64,000 nucleotides of DNA from Bacteroidota bacterium (GTDB lineage Bacteria > Bacteroidota > Bacteroidia > Chitinophagales > Chitinophagaceae): contig JAFAGI010000012.1 in the NCBI GenBank assembly GCA_023422835.1, forward strand, positions 372,001-436,000. Reading direction: 5' to 3'. Position 1 is the stretch's first letter. Each line of letters starts with the position of its first letter. Positions 45,911-55,224 of the stretch are shown piece after piece. Position numbers and translations under genes: made by a program. The notes under the pieces are model-generated. The model had not been told where the DNA came from. It searched no databases and worked only from the letters and a program-made list of their open reading frames with translations.

Positions 45911-46633
45911 TCACTCCTTCAGCTTTCCCCATATTTCATAAATAGGATCGCCCGAAGAGCTTTTGCCTGCATGATGCCATTTTCCATTTTCCATACGCCC
46001 ATCAAACGTCAGCGATGCGCCCACACGCGCATTGTTTCTGGAAAAGAATTCAATATTTTCTGTGTATCTGCCATTCTTAAAAGTATAAGTGCCGCCACCT
46101 GTGCCGGAGAATTCACCGGTTTTGATATTGATAGCTACCCACTGAAAGCGTGTGCCCGTGAGTGTTTTAAGTGTGCGCCTGTCGCGGAGCGGAATTTCTG
46201 AAAGCTGTCCTTCCTGTTTGCGGTGAGTGATCCTCCACACGCCTGCAAGGGGCGCATCGTTTTTATCCAGGCATATCCATTCTGCAGAAGCGCCGGAAAT
46301 ATTGGTATGTAGCGTATTGCCGCTTTGTTTTATTTGAAAGAGGCCTGTTGTACCAACCCATGTATCAACAGCAATAGCGGTAGCGGCTTTTTCGGTATCA
46401 TACTGCCATACCACAACAATTTTATCTTCATCAGTCTTGTAAGTGCCTCCACGGGTAGCAATAAATTTCTTATTGTTTTTATCAAATACGCTGTGCGAAA
46501 AATAGCCATCAATAAACATGGCGACCTGTACTGTATCTCCATTTTGCAGCCGCCATGCACCATTTAGAGATTGGGCATAACTACTGCAGCAGCAAAAGCC
46601 TGCAAAAACAGTAACGAGTATTGACTTCAACAT
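45911..46633 (-). CDS. secreted protein with two lipocalin-like repeats
   Basis: 240 residues with a signal peptide (MLKSILVTVFAGFCCCSSYAQ). Two similar halves: SLNGAWRLQNGDTVQVAMFI ... FIATRGGTYKTDEDKIVVVW and PLAGVWRITHRKQEG ... GEFSGTGGGTYTFKNGRYTENIEFF. Each begins with G-x-W-R and contains GGTYxxxxxK/R, the signature of short lipocalin/DUF4488-like barrels, so the gene carries an internal duplication. Probably binds a small hydrophobic or sugar ligand in the periplasm; nothing specific is visible. Convergent with the decayed DUF4252 gene. Confidence 0.7.
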   Translation of the reverse strand: MLKSILVTVFAGFCCCSSYAQSLNGAWRLQNGDTVQVAMFIDGYFSHSVFDKNNKKFIATRGGTYKTDEDKIVVVWQYDTEKAATAIAVDTWVGTTGLFQIKQSGNTLHTNISGASAEWICLDKNDAPLAGVWRITHRKQEGQLSEIPLRDRRTLKTLTGTRFQWVAINIKTGEFSGTGGGTYTFKNGRYTENIEFFSRNNARVGASLTFDGRMENGKWHHAGKSSSGDPIYEIWGKLKE

Positions 46634-46761
46634 ATTATTTATTTTGTTTGTTGTAAATTAATAAATAATTGCGATATGAAATCTCGCAGTCAAGTTATCA
46701 CTTTAAATATTTATGTTGACAAGATATATATGTCCATGTACCCTCCTTAGGCTAGTTTGTA

Positions 46762-47739
46762 TTAATCATACACATCACTGTTTACAATAGTTGGCAGCCT
46801 TTCACCTTTTAGGCCTGCAATAATATTCCTGGCTACCAGCTCTGCCATTTCATTTCGTGTTTCCCTGGTTGCAGAGCCGATGTGCGGCAGTACACATACA
46901 TTGGGCATAAACAGCAGCGGGTTGTTTTTATCCATCGGCTCCGGGTTGGTAACGTCCATGCCTGCTCCCCAAATGATGTTGTTATCGAGTGCATTTTTTA
47001 ATGCTGATTCATCGTGCATTGCGCCCCTGGCAGTATTGATAAAAATAGCATTGGGTTTCATTTGCTTGAAAGCATCTGCATTAAAAATGCCGGTGCTTGC
47101 CTTGCTGAGATTGGCGTGTACGGATAATACATCGCTTTGCTGCAGCAACTCATCAAAAGATACATACTTTGCTTGCAACATTTCTTCTGCCTTTTTATTG
47201 CGGCTTCTGTTGTGGTAAATCACCTGCATACCATAAGCATCCCGGCATTTCCTGGCCATTTCAAATCCGATATTGCCAAGGCCGAAAATTCCGATTGTTT
47301 TATGGTGCAAATCTATGCCGAGATCTGCTACGGGTTCAAACTGTTGCCATTGGCCATTAACGATTTTTTGATATTGATAAAATGCTTTTCTGGCCACGCA
47401 CAGCATCAGCAGAAAGGCTATTTCAGCAGTAGCTTTGCTCAGGACATCCGGTGTATTACTTACAGGAATGTTATACCTGGTAGCGGCATTCATATCAACG
47501 CTGTCATATCCTACGGAGAAAAGAGCAATAACTTTCAGATGGCTACATTGGCTGAAAAAATGTTCATCGAGCTTTGCAAAGCCCGATACAATCAGCGCGT
47601 CGTGCTGCCTGCAATTTTCTATCAGCGCGTGCTGTGGGATGGGTGTGTTTTCATCGGGGTTAACAGTAACTTCATGCCCGGCTTCTTTCAGCATTTGGAT
47701 ACCGATGGCAGGTATTTCTTTGGTAATAAATATTTTCAT
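46762..47739 (-). CDS. D-2-hydroxyacid dehydrogenase (glyoxylate/hydroxypyruvate reductase type)
   Basis: 325 residues. NAD(P)H-dependent reduction of glyoxylate or hydroxypyruvate, or the reverse, in the cytoplasm. The catalytic residues are visible: NAD motif GIFGLGNIGFEMARKC (near 150-165), the Arg in NTARGAMHDESALKNAL (near 236), the Glu in TNPEPMDKNNPLL (near 265) and the His in VLPHIGSATRETR (near 284). The overall sequence fits the GyaR/GRHPR subgroup. Single gene. Confidence 0.9.
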   Translation of the reverse strand: MKIFITKEIPAIGIQMLKEAGHEVTVNPDENTPIPQHALIENCRQHDALIVSGFAKLDEHFFSQCSHLKVIALFSVGYDSVDMNAATRYNIPVSNTPDVLSKATAEIAFLLMLCVARKAFYQYQKIVNGQWQQFEPVADLGIDLHHKTIGIFGLGNIGFEMARKCRDAYGMQVIYHNRSRNKKAEEMLQAKYVSFDELLQQSDVLSVHANLSKASTGIFNADAFKQMKPNAIFINTARGAMHDESALKNALDNNIIWGAGMDVTNPEPMDKNNPLLFMPNVCVLPHIGSATRETRNEMAELVARNIIAGLKGERLPTIVNSDVYD

Positions 47740-47867
47740 GTGCAGCTTATTTTACTAAAAAGTTAAGCGTTAATAATGTTTTTAACTAAGAGCACTACGA
47801 AAAAATAAGTTTTACATAAAGATGCTGCTTAAGCTATTAGTCATTTTTTGTGGTATATAAAGCTTCA

Positions 47868-49940
47868 CTACTCCTTTTCCACCCATGCATTATTTTCCTT
47901 AAGCAGGTTGATCAGCTCATCTACCGCTATATCACTGCCTACATTACGTTTTACCACGTCTTTGCCCTTGTATAAAGTAATCTTGCCTACGCCGCTGCCA
48001 ACGTAGCCGAAATCCGCGTCAGCCATTTCTCCCGGGCCGTTTACAATGCAACCCATGATAGCAATTTTCACCCCCTTCAGGTGGTGTGTTACAGCGCGTA
48101 TCTTAGCTGTGGTTTCCTGCAAGTCAAATAAGGTACGGCCGCAACTGGGGCAGGATATGTATTCTGTTTTGGAGATGCGTGTGCGCGCTGCCTGCAATAC
48201 GCTGAATGCAGATGCGTTTAAAAACTGTTCGGGTGTATTATTTTCCTGGTAGTTCCTGCCGCTGGCATTAGCATAATTTTCGCATAGATGCTCGTATGCC
48301 TGTTGCTTCAGCCCTAATGCCACGCCGTCGCCCATGCCGTCAATCAGCAATGCGCCTGCTTCAGTAGAAAAGTGAATGAGGTGATCGTCTGCCGTGTCCC
48401 ATCCGCTGTCGATCATTACTATGGCAGGATTTTGTATGCCGCGTTTCATCAGTTCTATGAACATGCGGCGGATAGCCTGCATGGCATTTTTTCTTTTTGA
48501 TGAAAGGCACAATACCACAGAAGGGTCATTGGCAACTTTGTTCAGCAGGCTGAAATCGTTTACCGGCGTATCATCGCTGAAACAGTCGATCATAACAAAA
48601 TTCAAAGCAGCTTTTTCACCCTCAAACCCGCTGTAGCCGTGAATTTCAAACAGCGGATAATATTTTTCTTTATCCTGTGCTGATTGCCAGGCTGCAGGAA
48701 ATACGATCACTTTAATCGTGCCCGGCAGGTCAAAATCAAGCAATTGGTTGCCGGTAAAAATATAATCTGCCGCCATGTCGCTAATGTTCCATTTGTCAAG
48801 ACCCGGATCGTACCTGTATCCCACACTCTCAAGGTGTTGGGGTGTAATTTTTTCCAAGTGCGAAAGGTCGGCAATAACCACCGGTACCTGCTTGCCGCCA
48901 ATGTTCGCGATCTCGAAAGTGTTTCTGCGGTTGTAGCGGAAGGGGTCGTATGGCAAACTGATGACACTTACTTTTCCGTTCAGATTTTGTGTTGTATCCT
49001 CTGTTTTACCGGATAAAGCAGGAACGCCTTCTTGATTTTTCTGCTGCCCGATATTGGTGACAGCATATCTTTTTACCAGGTCGCGGCATACGGGGATCTC
49101 CAGTTCCGGATCTTCGGTGAGTGACACACGAATGGTGTCGCCGATGCCGTCTTCGAGTAATGTGCCGATGCCTACTGCAGATTTTACGCGCCCGTCTTCT
49201 CCGTCGCCGGCTTCGGTTACGCCCAGGTGCAGCGGGTAGATATCGCCGAACTCCTCATTCATTTGTTTGATCAGCAGGCGGTATGCCTGTACCATTACCT
49301 GGGTATTGCTTGCCTTCATGCTCAGCACGATCTGGTGGTAATTCTCATCGCGTGCAATGCGTAGAAATTCCATAGCGCTTTCCACCATGCCGATCGGCGT
49401 ATCGCCGTAGCGGCTCATGATGCGGTCGCTGAGGCTTCCGTGGTTGGTGCCTATGCGCATGGCAGTACCGTACTCTTTACAGATATGGATCAGCGGTATA
49501 AACCTGTTGCGTATGCGGTCTATTTCTTCGGCATATTCCGCATCTGTATATTCTATTTGCTGAAATTTTTTCTTGTCTACATAATTGCCCGGGTTCACGC
49601 GCACTTTTTCCACGATGCGTGCAGCTACCTCGGCCGCGTTGGGTGTAAAATGAATATCGGCAACCAGCGGTACATATTTGCCACGTTTCTTTAATTCATT
49701 TTTTATATGGAGCAGGTTCTCTGCTTCTTTTTTAGAAGGCGCTGTAATGCGCACCAGTTGGGCACCTGCATCGATACAGCGGATGGTTTCCTCAACTGTA
49801 CCGATGGTGTCCATGGTGTCTTTGGTGGTCATTGTCTGCAATGCAATGGGGTGGCCGCTGCCAATAAGCAGATCGCCGATTTTTACTTCCCTTGTTTTTA
49901 AACGACGGTATTCCGTCAAAGATTCACAATATACCTGCAT
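47868..49940 (-). CDS. ispG: (E)-4-hydroxy-3-methylbut-2-enyl-diphosphate synthase, long form
   Basis: 690 residues. Reduces MEcPP to HMBPP in the MEP isoprenoid pathway with a 4Fe-4S cluster. Bacteroidota, Chlamydiae and plants have this long form with an inserted domain (about residues 270-560 here, less conserved) between the TIM barrel and the Fe-S domain; E. coli has 372 residues. TIM-barrel motifs: LQTMTTKDTMDTIGTV, VADIHFTPNAA, RVNPGN, IGTNHGSLS; the Fe-S cysteines are in SCPSCGRTLFDLQ (near 593-596) and MGCIVNGPGEMADADFGYVG (near 631). Feeds isoprenoid synthesis with the polyprenyl synthase at 10.8 kb. Confidence 0.96.
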   Translation of the reverse strand: MQVYCESLTEYRRLKTREVKIGDLLIGSGHPIALQTMTTKDTMDTIGTVEETIRCIDAGAQLVRITAPSKKEAENLLHIKNELKKRGKYVPLVADIHFTPNAAEVAARIVEKVRVNPGNYVDKKKFQQIEYTDAEYAEEIDRIRNRFIPLIHICKEYGTAMRIGTNHGSLSDRIMSRYGDTPIGMVESAMEFLRIARDENYHQIVLSMKASNTQVMVQAYRLLIKQMNEEFGDIYPLHLGVTEAGDGEDGRVKSAVGIGTLLEDGIGDTIRVSLTEDPELEIPVCRDLVKRYAVTNIGQQKNQEGVPALSGKTEDTTQNLNGKVSVISLPYDPFRYNRRNTFEIANIGGKQVPVVIADLSHLEKITPQHLESVGYRYDPGLDKWNISDMAADYIFTGNQLLDFDLPGTIKVIVFPAAWQSAQDKEKYYPLFEIHGYSGFEGEKAALNFVMIDCFSDDTPVNDFSLLNKVANDPSVVLCLSSKRKNAMQAIRRMFIELMKRGIQNPAIVMIDSGWDTADDHLIHFSTEAGALLIDGMGDGVALGLKQQAYEHLCENYANASGRNYQENNTPEQFLNASAFSVLQAARTRISKTEYISCPSCGRTLFDLQETTAKIRAVTHHLKGVKIAIMGCIVNGPGEMADADFGYVGSGVGKITLYKGKDVVKRNVGSDIAVDELINLLKENNAWVEKE

Positions 49941-50074
49941 GTGGCAAAGTTACCGTATAATGTAGAATTTCTCGTTTGGAATACAGAGCAATTGAGAAAA
50001 ATAAATCTACTGTAATAAGATTAGGGCATTAATTCTTTTAGATCCACTTCGAGTTTATCGGCGATGAGTAATAA

Positions 50075-50416
50075 ATTAGAAATAGTAAAGTTTACCAATC
50101 CTCTTTGCAAAAAGGGCTTGATGAGTACCTGAGCTCTGAGTTTAATCTTGGTGTATTATCAGAAAAAACAGGCATTCAGAAGGCACACCTATCGCAGGTG
50201 TTCAATGTGAAAGCCGGTAAAACCTTCATACGGTTTTTGAATGAAAAAAGGATTTCCTACGCGTGTGAACTCTTGCAGGAAGATGCAGACATGTCTATAA
50301 TAGCACTTTCTGAAGCCTGCGGCTACCGCTCACGCACTACTTTTTACCAACAGTTCAAAGCCATCAAAGGGCAAAGCGTACAGGAATACATCAGCAATCT
50401 TAAAATAAATTTGTAG
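50075..50416 (+). pseudogene. 5'-truncated AraC-family regulator (DNA-binding domain only)
   Basis: The frame is open from 50075 with no ATG and an in-frame TAA at 50072. It encodes two helix-turn-helix segments of an AraC C-terminal domain: NLGVLSEKTGIQKAHLSQVF and FIRFLNEKRISYACELLQED, then SIIALSEACGYRSRTTFYQQ FKAIKGQSVQEY. AraC regulators normally have at least 250 residues with a sensing part. A TTG at 50105 could start a 103-residue free DNA-binding protein, but a truncated gene is more likely. It lies end to end with the sucrose-phosphate synthase gene. Confidence 0.6.
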
Positions 50417-50427
50417 TACACATGTAC

Positions 50428-52596
50428 TTATTCACCCTTGGCTTTATAATATTTTATCCCTTCCAGCACCCCGGCAGATAATTTATTTTTTGCGAAGTAA
50501 ATATACCTGCTTTTGCGTAAAGGTTCTAATTCGGGGCTGTAGTTGGCAACTACAATACCCTTGGTTCTGCCTTTGAGCATGCCGATGTCATTGCCTCCGT
50601 TGCCGGCTGTGAATATCTGTGTTATCGGTATCTCCCATTTGTAGCTGAGATAGCGCACTGCATTGCCTTTGCCGGCTCTTACAGGTATAATGTCCAGGTA
50701 TTTATTGTCGGTGAGCAGTATGCGTGCGCGCAGTTTCTTATCGTCGAGGAATTTGTATAAGTTGGCCAGGTCATCTTCATTAAAGCTGCTGTCTACGTAG
50801 TAACTGAGTTTGTATTTCCACTGGGCATCCTCTTCCTGTAATTTTATTTTGGCATAACCTTGTAAGGACTGTTGCAGTTCCCTTCTTTTCCACTGATGGC
50901 TAATGTGTGTCTCCCATCCCGGGTCGGGCAAGAAATTATGGGTATAATAAATTTCAGTGCCGGCAGAGCAGATCAATATATCCGCCTGAGGCAGATCATA
51001 ATCCTGCAGAGCTTTGGAAGTAAGTTCCTTGTTGCGCCCAGATGCAATTCCGAAAATAATATTATTGTCTTCAATGAATTTGCTAAATTCTTTAAGTCCT
51101 GTAGTATCTTCTCCTTCAATCAGCGTACCGTCAAGATCGGATATTAAAAACTCTTTGCCATGCAGCAAACGCTTACCAACAGAGGAGTTGCTGCCGGGTG
51201 ATTGTTGTTGAAAAGAAGTTTTGGCATAGAGTTCATCCACTACTTCTATATATTTTTTTGCATGGCTCTCCCAGGTATAGCTTTCCTGGCCTGCTTTAAT
51301 ACCGTTGGAAGAATATGTATCCCACAAATTGTAATCAGCAATTATTTTCTTCAATGCAGATGAAATAGCTTTCGTATCGCCCACATCAACCAGAATACCA
51401 TTGTCGGCCTGCTCTATGATTTCTTTTGGCCCTCCGGTTGGCGATGCAACCACAGGAAGCCCGCAGGCTGCTGCTTCTATGATGGTTAACCCGAAGTTCT
51501 CCCCGGGTGTAGCATTCACGAAAACACCTTTCTTACGTGCTGCCACCCTGTATATTTCAGGCACTTCATTGGTAGGGTCATTCTTCTTAGGCAGCGCCAT
51601 TTTACCATACAGGTCATATTTATCCATCAGCAATAAAAGGTTGGTAAGAATTTCCTGCTCGTCGGGCGACATTTGTGTAATATCTTTTCTTACACCTGCA
51701 AAGATGGCGAGGTTAGCCATTGCCTGCAGTTCTTTATCCTGGCCATAGCTGGTGATGATCGTTTCAAAGTTTTTTCTTTTATCGGCCCTGCCAATTGACA
51801 AGATCAAAGGCTTTTCCGGGGCAAACAAAAAACGCTCAATCTCTGAGTTCACACGGTATACAGCGTTCTCCTGTTCAATAGTCATTTTAAAAGAAGGCAT
51901 ATCTACCCGGTAAAAAGGGTAAAAGATATCTGTATTGATACCGGGAGAGATTACTTTATAATTTGCCTTTTCTTTGTTCTGATAAGATGCGTATTGCAAC
52001 TGTATTTCATGGTTGGTGCTTACGATCACGGTATCTGCATGCTGCAAGGTTTTCTCCTCTTCAGTTATGCGCTTTTGCATGAGAAACTTTTCTTCAATTT
52101 TATTTTCACTCCATCCGTCGCGCAGAAGGATATTTTTCTTATTCCTGCCCAAAGAGTGCCCGGTTGCTATAAAAGGTATGCTGAAAATTTTACTGATTTC
52201 GCCGGCGATATAATTGCCATCGGCATAATGGCCGTGAACCACGTTGGGAAAATCATCGTTCTTTTCAATAAACCTGATGGTCTTATCTACAAACTCATCA
52301 AGATAAGGCCACAGCTGCTCTTTTGCGCGGTAATGGTTGCCTCCACATGCTATCCGCACAATTCTTGCTTTGTCATTTACATTCTCTATCTCCTCTGCAT
52401 AGGCAGGTGAAACTCTTTTATCATTTATTTTACGTGTAAAAAGATCTACTCTCCGTACTTTTGGATGATTGGAGAGAGCTTCAAGAAGCTCAAGCACATA
52501 TTTCACCTGGCCGCCTGTATCTTTGTCCCTGCCTATTTCAGGTTCATTGTAGCGGATTAATCCGTGTGGGCTAAAAAGTTGTATATAATATTTCAT
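50428..52596 (-). CDS. sucrose-phosphate synthase fused to a sucrose-phosphatase-like HAD domain
   Basis: 722 residues, cytoplasmic. Residues 1-460 are a GT-B glycosyltransferase of the sucrose-phosphate synthase group: MKYYIQLFSPHGLIRY, GRDKDTGGQ (22-30), VVHGHYADGNYIAGEIS (119-135), FIATGHSLGRNK (142-153), SPGINTDIF, GRADKRKN (269-276) and ENFGLTIIE (366-374). It would join UDP- or ADP-glucose to fructose 6-phosphate. A short linker (460-475) leads to a HAD-IIB domain: DLDGT (487-491), SGR (519-521), K643. The last acidic motif is GNGGND (665-670) where GDSGND is usual, so phosphatase activity is uncertain. Divergent from the beta-fructosidase gene (82-bp gap). HAD-IIB trehalose or mannosylglycerate enzymes are less likely given the GT motifs. 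Confidence 0.85.
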   Translation of the reverse strand: MKYYIQLFSPHGLIRYNEPEIGRDKDTGGQVKYVLELLEALSNHPKVRRVDLFTRKINDKRVSPAYAEEIENVNDKARIVRIACGGNHYRAKEQLWPYLDEFVDKTIRFIEKNDDFPNVVHGHYADGNYIAGEISKIFSIPFIATGHSLGRNKKNILLRDGWSENKIEEKFLMQKRITEEEKTLQHADTVIVSTNHEIQLQYASYQNKEKANYKVISPGINTDIFYPFYRVDMPSFKMTIEQENAVYRVNSEIERFLFAPEKPLILSIGRADKRKNFETIITSYGQDKELQAMANLAIFAGVRKDITQMSPDEQEILTNLLLLMDKYDLYGKMALPKKNDPTNEVPEIYRVAARKKGVFVNATPGENFGLTIIEAAACGLPVVASPTGGPKEIIEQADNGILVDVGDTKAISSALKKIIADYNLWDTYSSNGIKAGQESYTWESHAKKYIEVVDELYAKTSFQQQSPGSNSSVGKRLLHGKEFLISDLDGTLIEGEDTTGLKEFSKFIEDNNIIFGIASGRNKELTSKALQDYDLPQADILICSAGTEIYYTHNFLPDPGWETHISHQWKRRELQQSLQGYAKIKLQEEDAQWKYKLSYYVDSSFNEDDLANLYKFLDDKKLRARILLTDNKYLDIIPVRAGKGNAVRYLSYKWEIPITQIFTAGNGGNDIGMLKGRTKGIVVANYSPELEPLRKSRYIYFAKNKLSAGVLEGIKYYKAKGE

Positions 52597-52678
52597 CTTA
52601 TAGTTTAAATGTATGTGTGCAAGTATAAGTAAATAAACAAAAGAATAGGCAAAATATCAAAATAAGTATTTAAAAATT

Positions 52679-54151
52679 ATGTATTCAGGATCAGGGTTTT
52701 CAGATTGGGAGATAGGCGATATTACAGTGATCAAGCACAAAGACACCTATCATTTGTTTCATCTTATCATTCCCAACCACGACTACATAGCACACGCAAC
52801 TTCTAAAGATGGTATATCATGGCGCCGTGTAAAGAATGCTATATTCGTCGGCGACCCCGGCGAGTGGGACGATGACATGCTGTGGACCATGCATGTGTGC
52901 GAAGTAAACGGAAAGTTTGAAATGTACTATACAGGCCTGCAACGCAAGGACAGGGGCATCATTTCCCGCATAGGGCTGGCAGTGTCTGAAGACCTGTACA
53001 CCTGGACAAAAGTCACCAATCAACTATTCCCTTTTGCACCGGAAGGAAAAGAGTATGAAACGCTGGACTATAACGACAGGAAATGGCTCAGCTACCGCGA
53101 CCCTTTCCGCTATGAATATAAGGATGAAGTATATTTCCTGATCTGTGCAAGAGTAAACCACGGGCCGGTCTCGCGCAGAGGATGTGTGGGCCTTGCCAAG
53201 CTGGAGGGTAATGAAATGAAGCACTTGCCGCCGATGCATTTTCCACGTATGTATGATGATGTTGAGTGCCCGTGCGTATTTTATCTCAAAGGCAATTACT
53301 ACCTCATCGGTTCCATCCGAGAAGATATTAAAGTGCGCTATTGGTTCTCCCCCGATTTCTTGGGAGAATACCATTGCTTTCACGCAAGCACACTGTTGCC
53401 ACAAGGAAACTATGCTGCAAGGATCATTGAAGAAAAAGACGGTTATATAGTTTTATACAATTTTTTCTATGCCGGGCAAATAAACCAGTTACGGGTATTG
53501 CCGCCGCCCAAACAACTTGATGTAGATGAAAGAGGCCGCCTGGTATTAAAGAGCTATTACCGTTGGGAAAAAATGGTGCAGCGTGAAATACACCAGAAAG
53601 ACTTTGGACAGATCGTACCATTGTTTAGTAATCATACGGCGGAAATAATTGTGGAAGAAAATAAATTTACCTGTGGCTCAAGAAGCGGCTATGAAATTTT
53701 TTATTTCGAAAAACCATCTGAGAATTTTATCTGGGAGGGTATTTTAAAAGTTGAAGGCATGGGCAAACTCGGCCTTGTTTCAGACATGGATAAAGATGGT
53801 AACGGCTACTTTATTTCCTTTGACGTACAGAATGGATTTGTGCAGATCAGGGCATGGGGGTTAAATCCTGACGATAACCGTTCAAACTTTGTGTACAGCA
53901 ATATTCAATCAAATAATTTTGCAATACCTACAGACAGGACTTTTTTCTTTAAGTTGATTCGCTATGGAAATTATATAGAGCTAACGCTCGCCAACGAGGT
54001 AAAGCTCACGCTTATAGATTATAAATATTCAGCCAATGGCATAGGCCTGTATTCATCATCATCTCTGATTGCATTGAAAGATTCGGTTATTAAAGTTTTG
54101 CCTAAACTCCAAAGCGAGTATGCGAGCCAGGAAGAAAACGAGTTAATATAG
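52679..54151 (+). CDS. cytoplasmic GH32-like beta-fructofuranosidase/glycosidase
   Basis: 490 residues with no signal peptide. The five-bladed propeller (about 1-310) carries GH32/GH-J motifs in order: an early aspartate in DWEIGDITVI (D14, candidate nucleophile), YRDPF with RDP at 140-142, and VECPCVF with EC at 196-197 (acid/base). A beta-sandwich-like C-terminal part (about 315-485) follows, as in GH32. The nucleophile motif is not the classic WMNDPNG, so sucrose hydrolysis or sucrose-6-phosphate cleavage is inference from motifs plus context. It is divergent from sucrose-phosphate synthase and next to a fructokinase. GH43/GH130-like activity is the alternative. Confidence 0.7.
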   Translation: MYSGSGFSDWEIGDITVIKHKDTYHLFHLIIPNHDYIAHATSKDGISWRRVKNAIFVGDPGEWDDDMLWTMHVCEVNGKFEMYYTGLQRKDRGIISRIGLAVSEDLYTWTKVTNQLFPFAPEGKEYETLDYNDRKWLSYRDPFRYEYKDEVYFLICARVNHGPVSRRGCVGLAKLEGNEMKHLPPMHFPRMYDDVECPCVFYLKGNYYLIGSIREDIKVRYWFSPDFLGEYHCFHASTLLPQGNYAARIIEEKDGYIVLYNFFYAGQINQLRVLPPPKQLDVDERGRLVLKSYYRWEKMVQREIHQKDFGQIVPLFSNHTAEIIVEENKFTCGSRSGYEIFYFEKPSENFIWEGILKVEGMGKLGLVSDMDKDGNGYFISFDVQNGFVQIRAWGLNPDDNRSNFVYSNIQSNNFAIPTDRTFFFKLIRYGNYIELTLANEVKLTLIDYKYSANGIGLYSSSSLIALKDSVIKVLPKLQSEYASQEENELI

Positions 54152-54200
54152 AATAGTTATGGACTGATCAAGTGATTGAGATGATATCATGTAACCAGCG

Positions 54201-55085
54201 CTATGAATGGCTTATATCCAACACGTCCTGCTTGTCGTAATCGGGCGTGGCGCCGGAACGCGTAGCAATAAAAGCCCCTAACTTAGACGCAAAGTCCACA
54301 GCTTCTTGCGGCGGTATGTGATTGATAAAAGCATAAATTATCCCGGAAAGGAAAGCATCGCCGCAACCAATAGTATCGGCAACGTTTACCTTATAGCCAC
54401 TGTTATCATACCGTTTCCCGTTGTGGTACATAAATGCGCCATTGCTGCCTTTTGTCACTATAAGCGTTTCCAGCTCATACCTGCTTATGATGGTATTTAG
54501 CGAATCTTCCGATGATTCAATATGATTCCAGTTACAGATAGTATCAAATTCCACATCATTCATTTTCACTACATCGCTCAGCATCAGCAGTTGCTCAATC
54601 CTGGTTTTATCTACATATGGCGGGCGCATGTTGATATCAAAAACTTTCTTTACCGGCAGCTCTAGCAGTTTGAGTAATGTTTTTTCTGTAACCTTATTAC
54701 GTGATGATAAACTGCCGAAAATAAACCACGCTGCTTTGCTTACTACATCTATTGCCTCCTGCGAACACTCAATAAAATCCCAGGCTACGGGCTCCTTGAT
54801 CTCGTACGACATTTCACCTGCATCACACTGCGATGCAATGACAGTGCTGGTTTCATGGTCATAGTCGATCTGAACAAAAGCGGTAGTTATATGTTTTTGT
54901 TGCATAAACGCTAAAAGGCCTTCCCCGTTTTCATCGTTGCCTACTCTTGTGATCATGGCAGTGCCAATGCCCATCCTGGCCAGGTGATAAGCCACATTAA
55001 AGGGCGCGCCACCCACTTCTTTATTATCGTTTAATATATCGTAAAGTATTTCACCAAACGTAACACAATGAAAGTACTGCTGCAT
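54201..55085 (-). CDS. PfkB-family sugar kinase, probable fructokinase
   Basis: 294 residues from ATG 55085 (MQQYFHCVTFGEILYDI); the longer frame from 55163 adds an unlikely hydrophobic lead. Ribokinase/PfkB fold: N-terminal FGEILYDILN, NKEVGGAPFNVAYHLARMG (sugar binding), NMRPPYVD, TKGSNGAFM and the C-terminal signature NVADTIGCGDAFLSGII (GAGD changed to GCGD, catalytic Asp retained). Most similar in pattern to fructokinases. Would convert fructose released from sucrose to fructose 6-phosphate. Convergent with the glycosidase gene across a 49-bp gap. Confidence 0.82.
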   Translation of the reverse strand: MQQYFHCVTFGEILYDILNDNKEVGGAPFNVAYHLARMGIGTAMITRVGNDENGEGLLAFMQQKHITTAFVQIDYDHETSTVIASQCDAGEMSYEIKEPVAWDFIECSQEAIDVVSKAAWFIFGSLSSRNKVTEKTLLKLLELPVKKVFDINMRPPYVDKTRIEQLLMLSDVVKMNDVEFDTICNWNHIESSEDSLNTIISRYELETLIVTKGSNGAFMYHNGKRYDNSGYKVNVADTIGCGDAFLSGIIYAFINHIPPQEAVDFASKLGAFIATRSGATPDYDKQDVLDISHS

Positions 55086-55224
55086 AATATAATTATTTTT
55101 GTTGCAGGCAATATACAAAATGCTTTTCTTAAAGAAAACCGATTTAAAATTTTCAGCCAGCATGCCACTTGAGAAAGCGCCGTGGAAAATATAGCTGTGA
55201 TAAGATGGCGCTACTCCATAAGCA

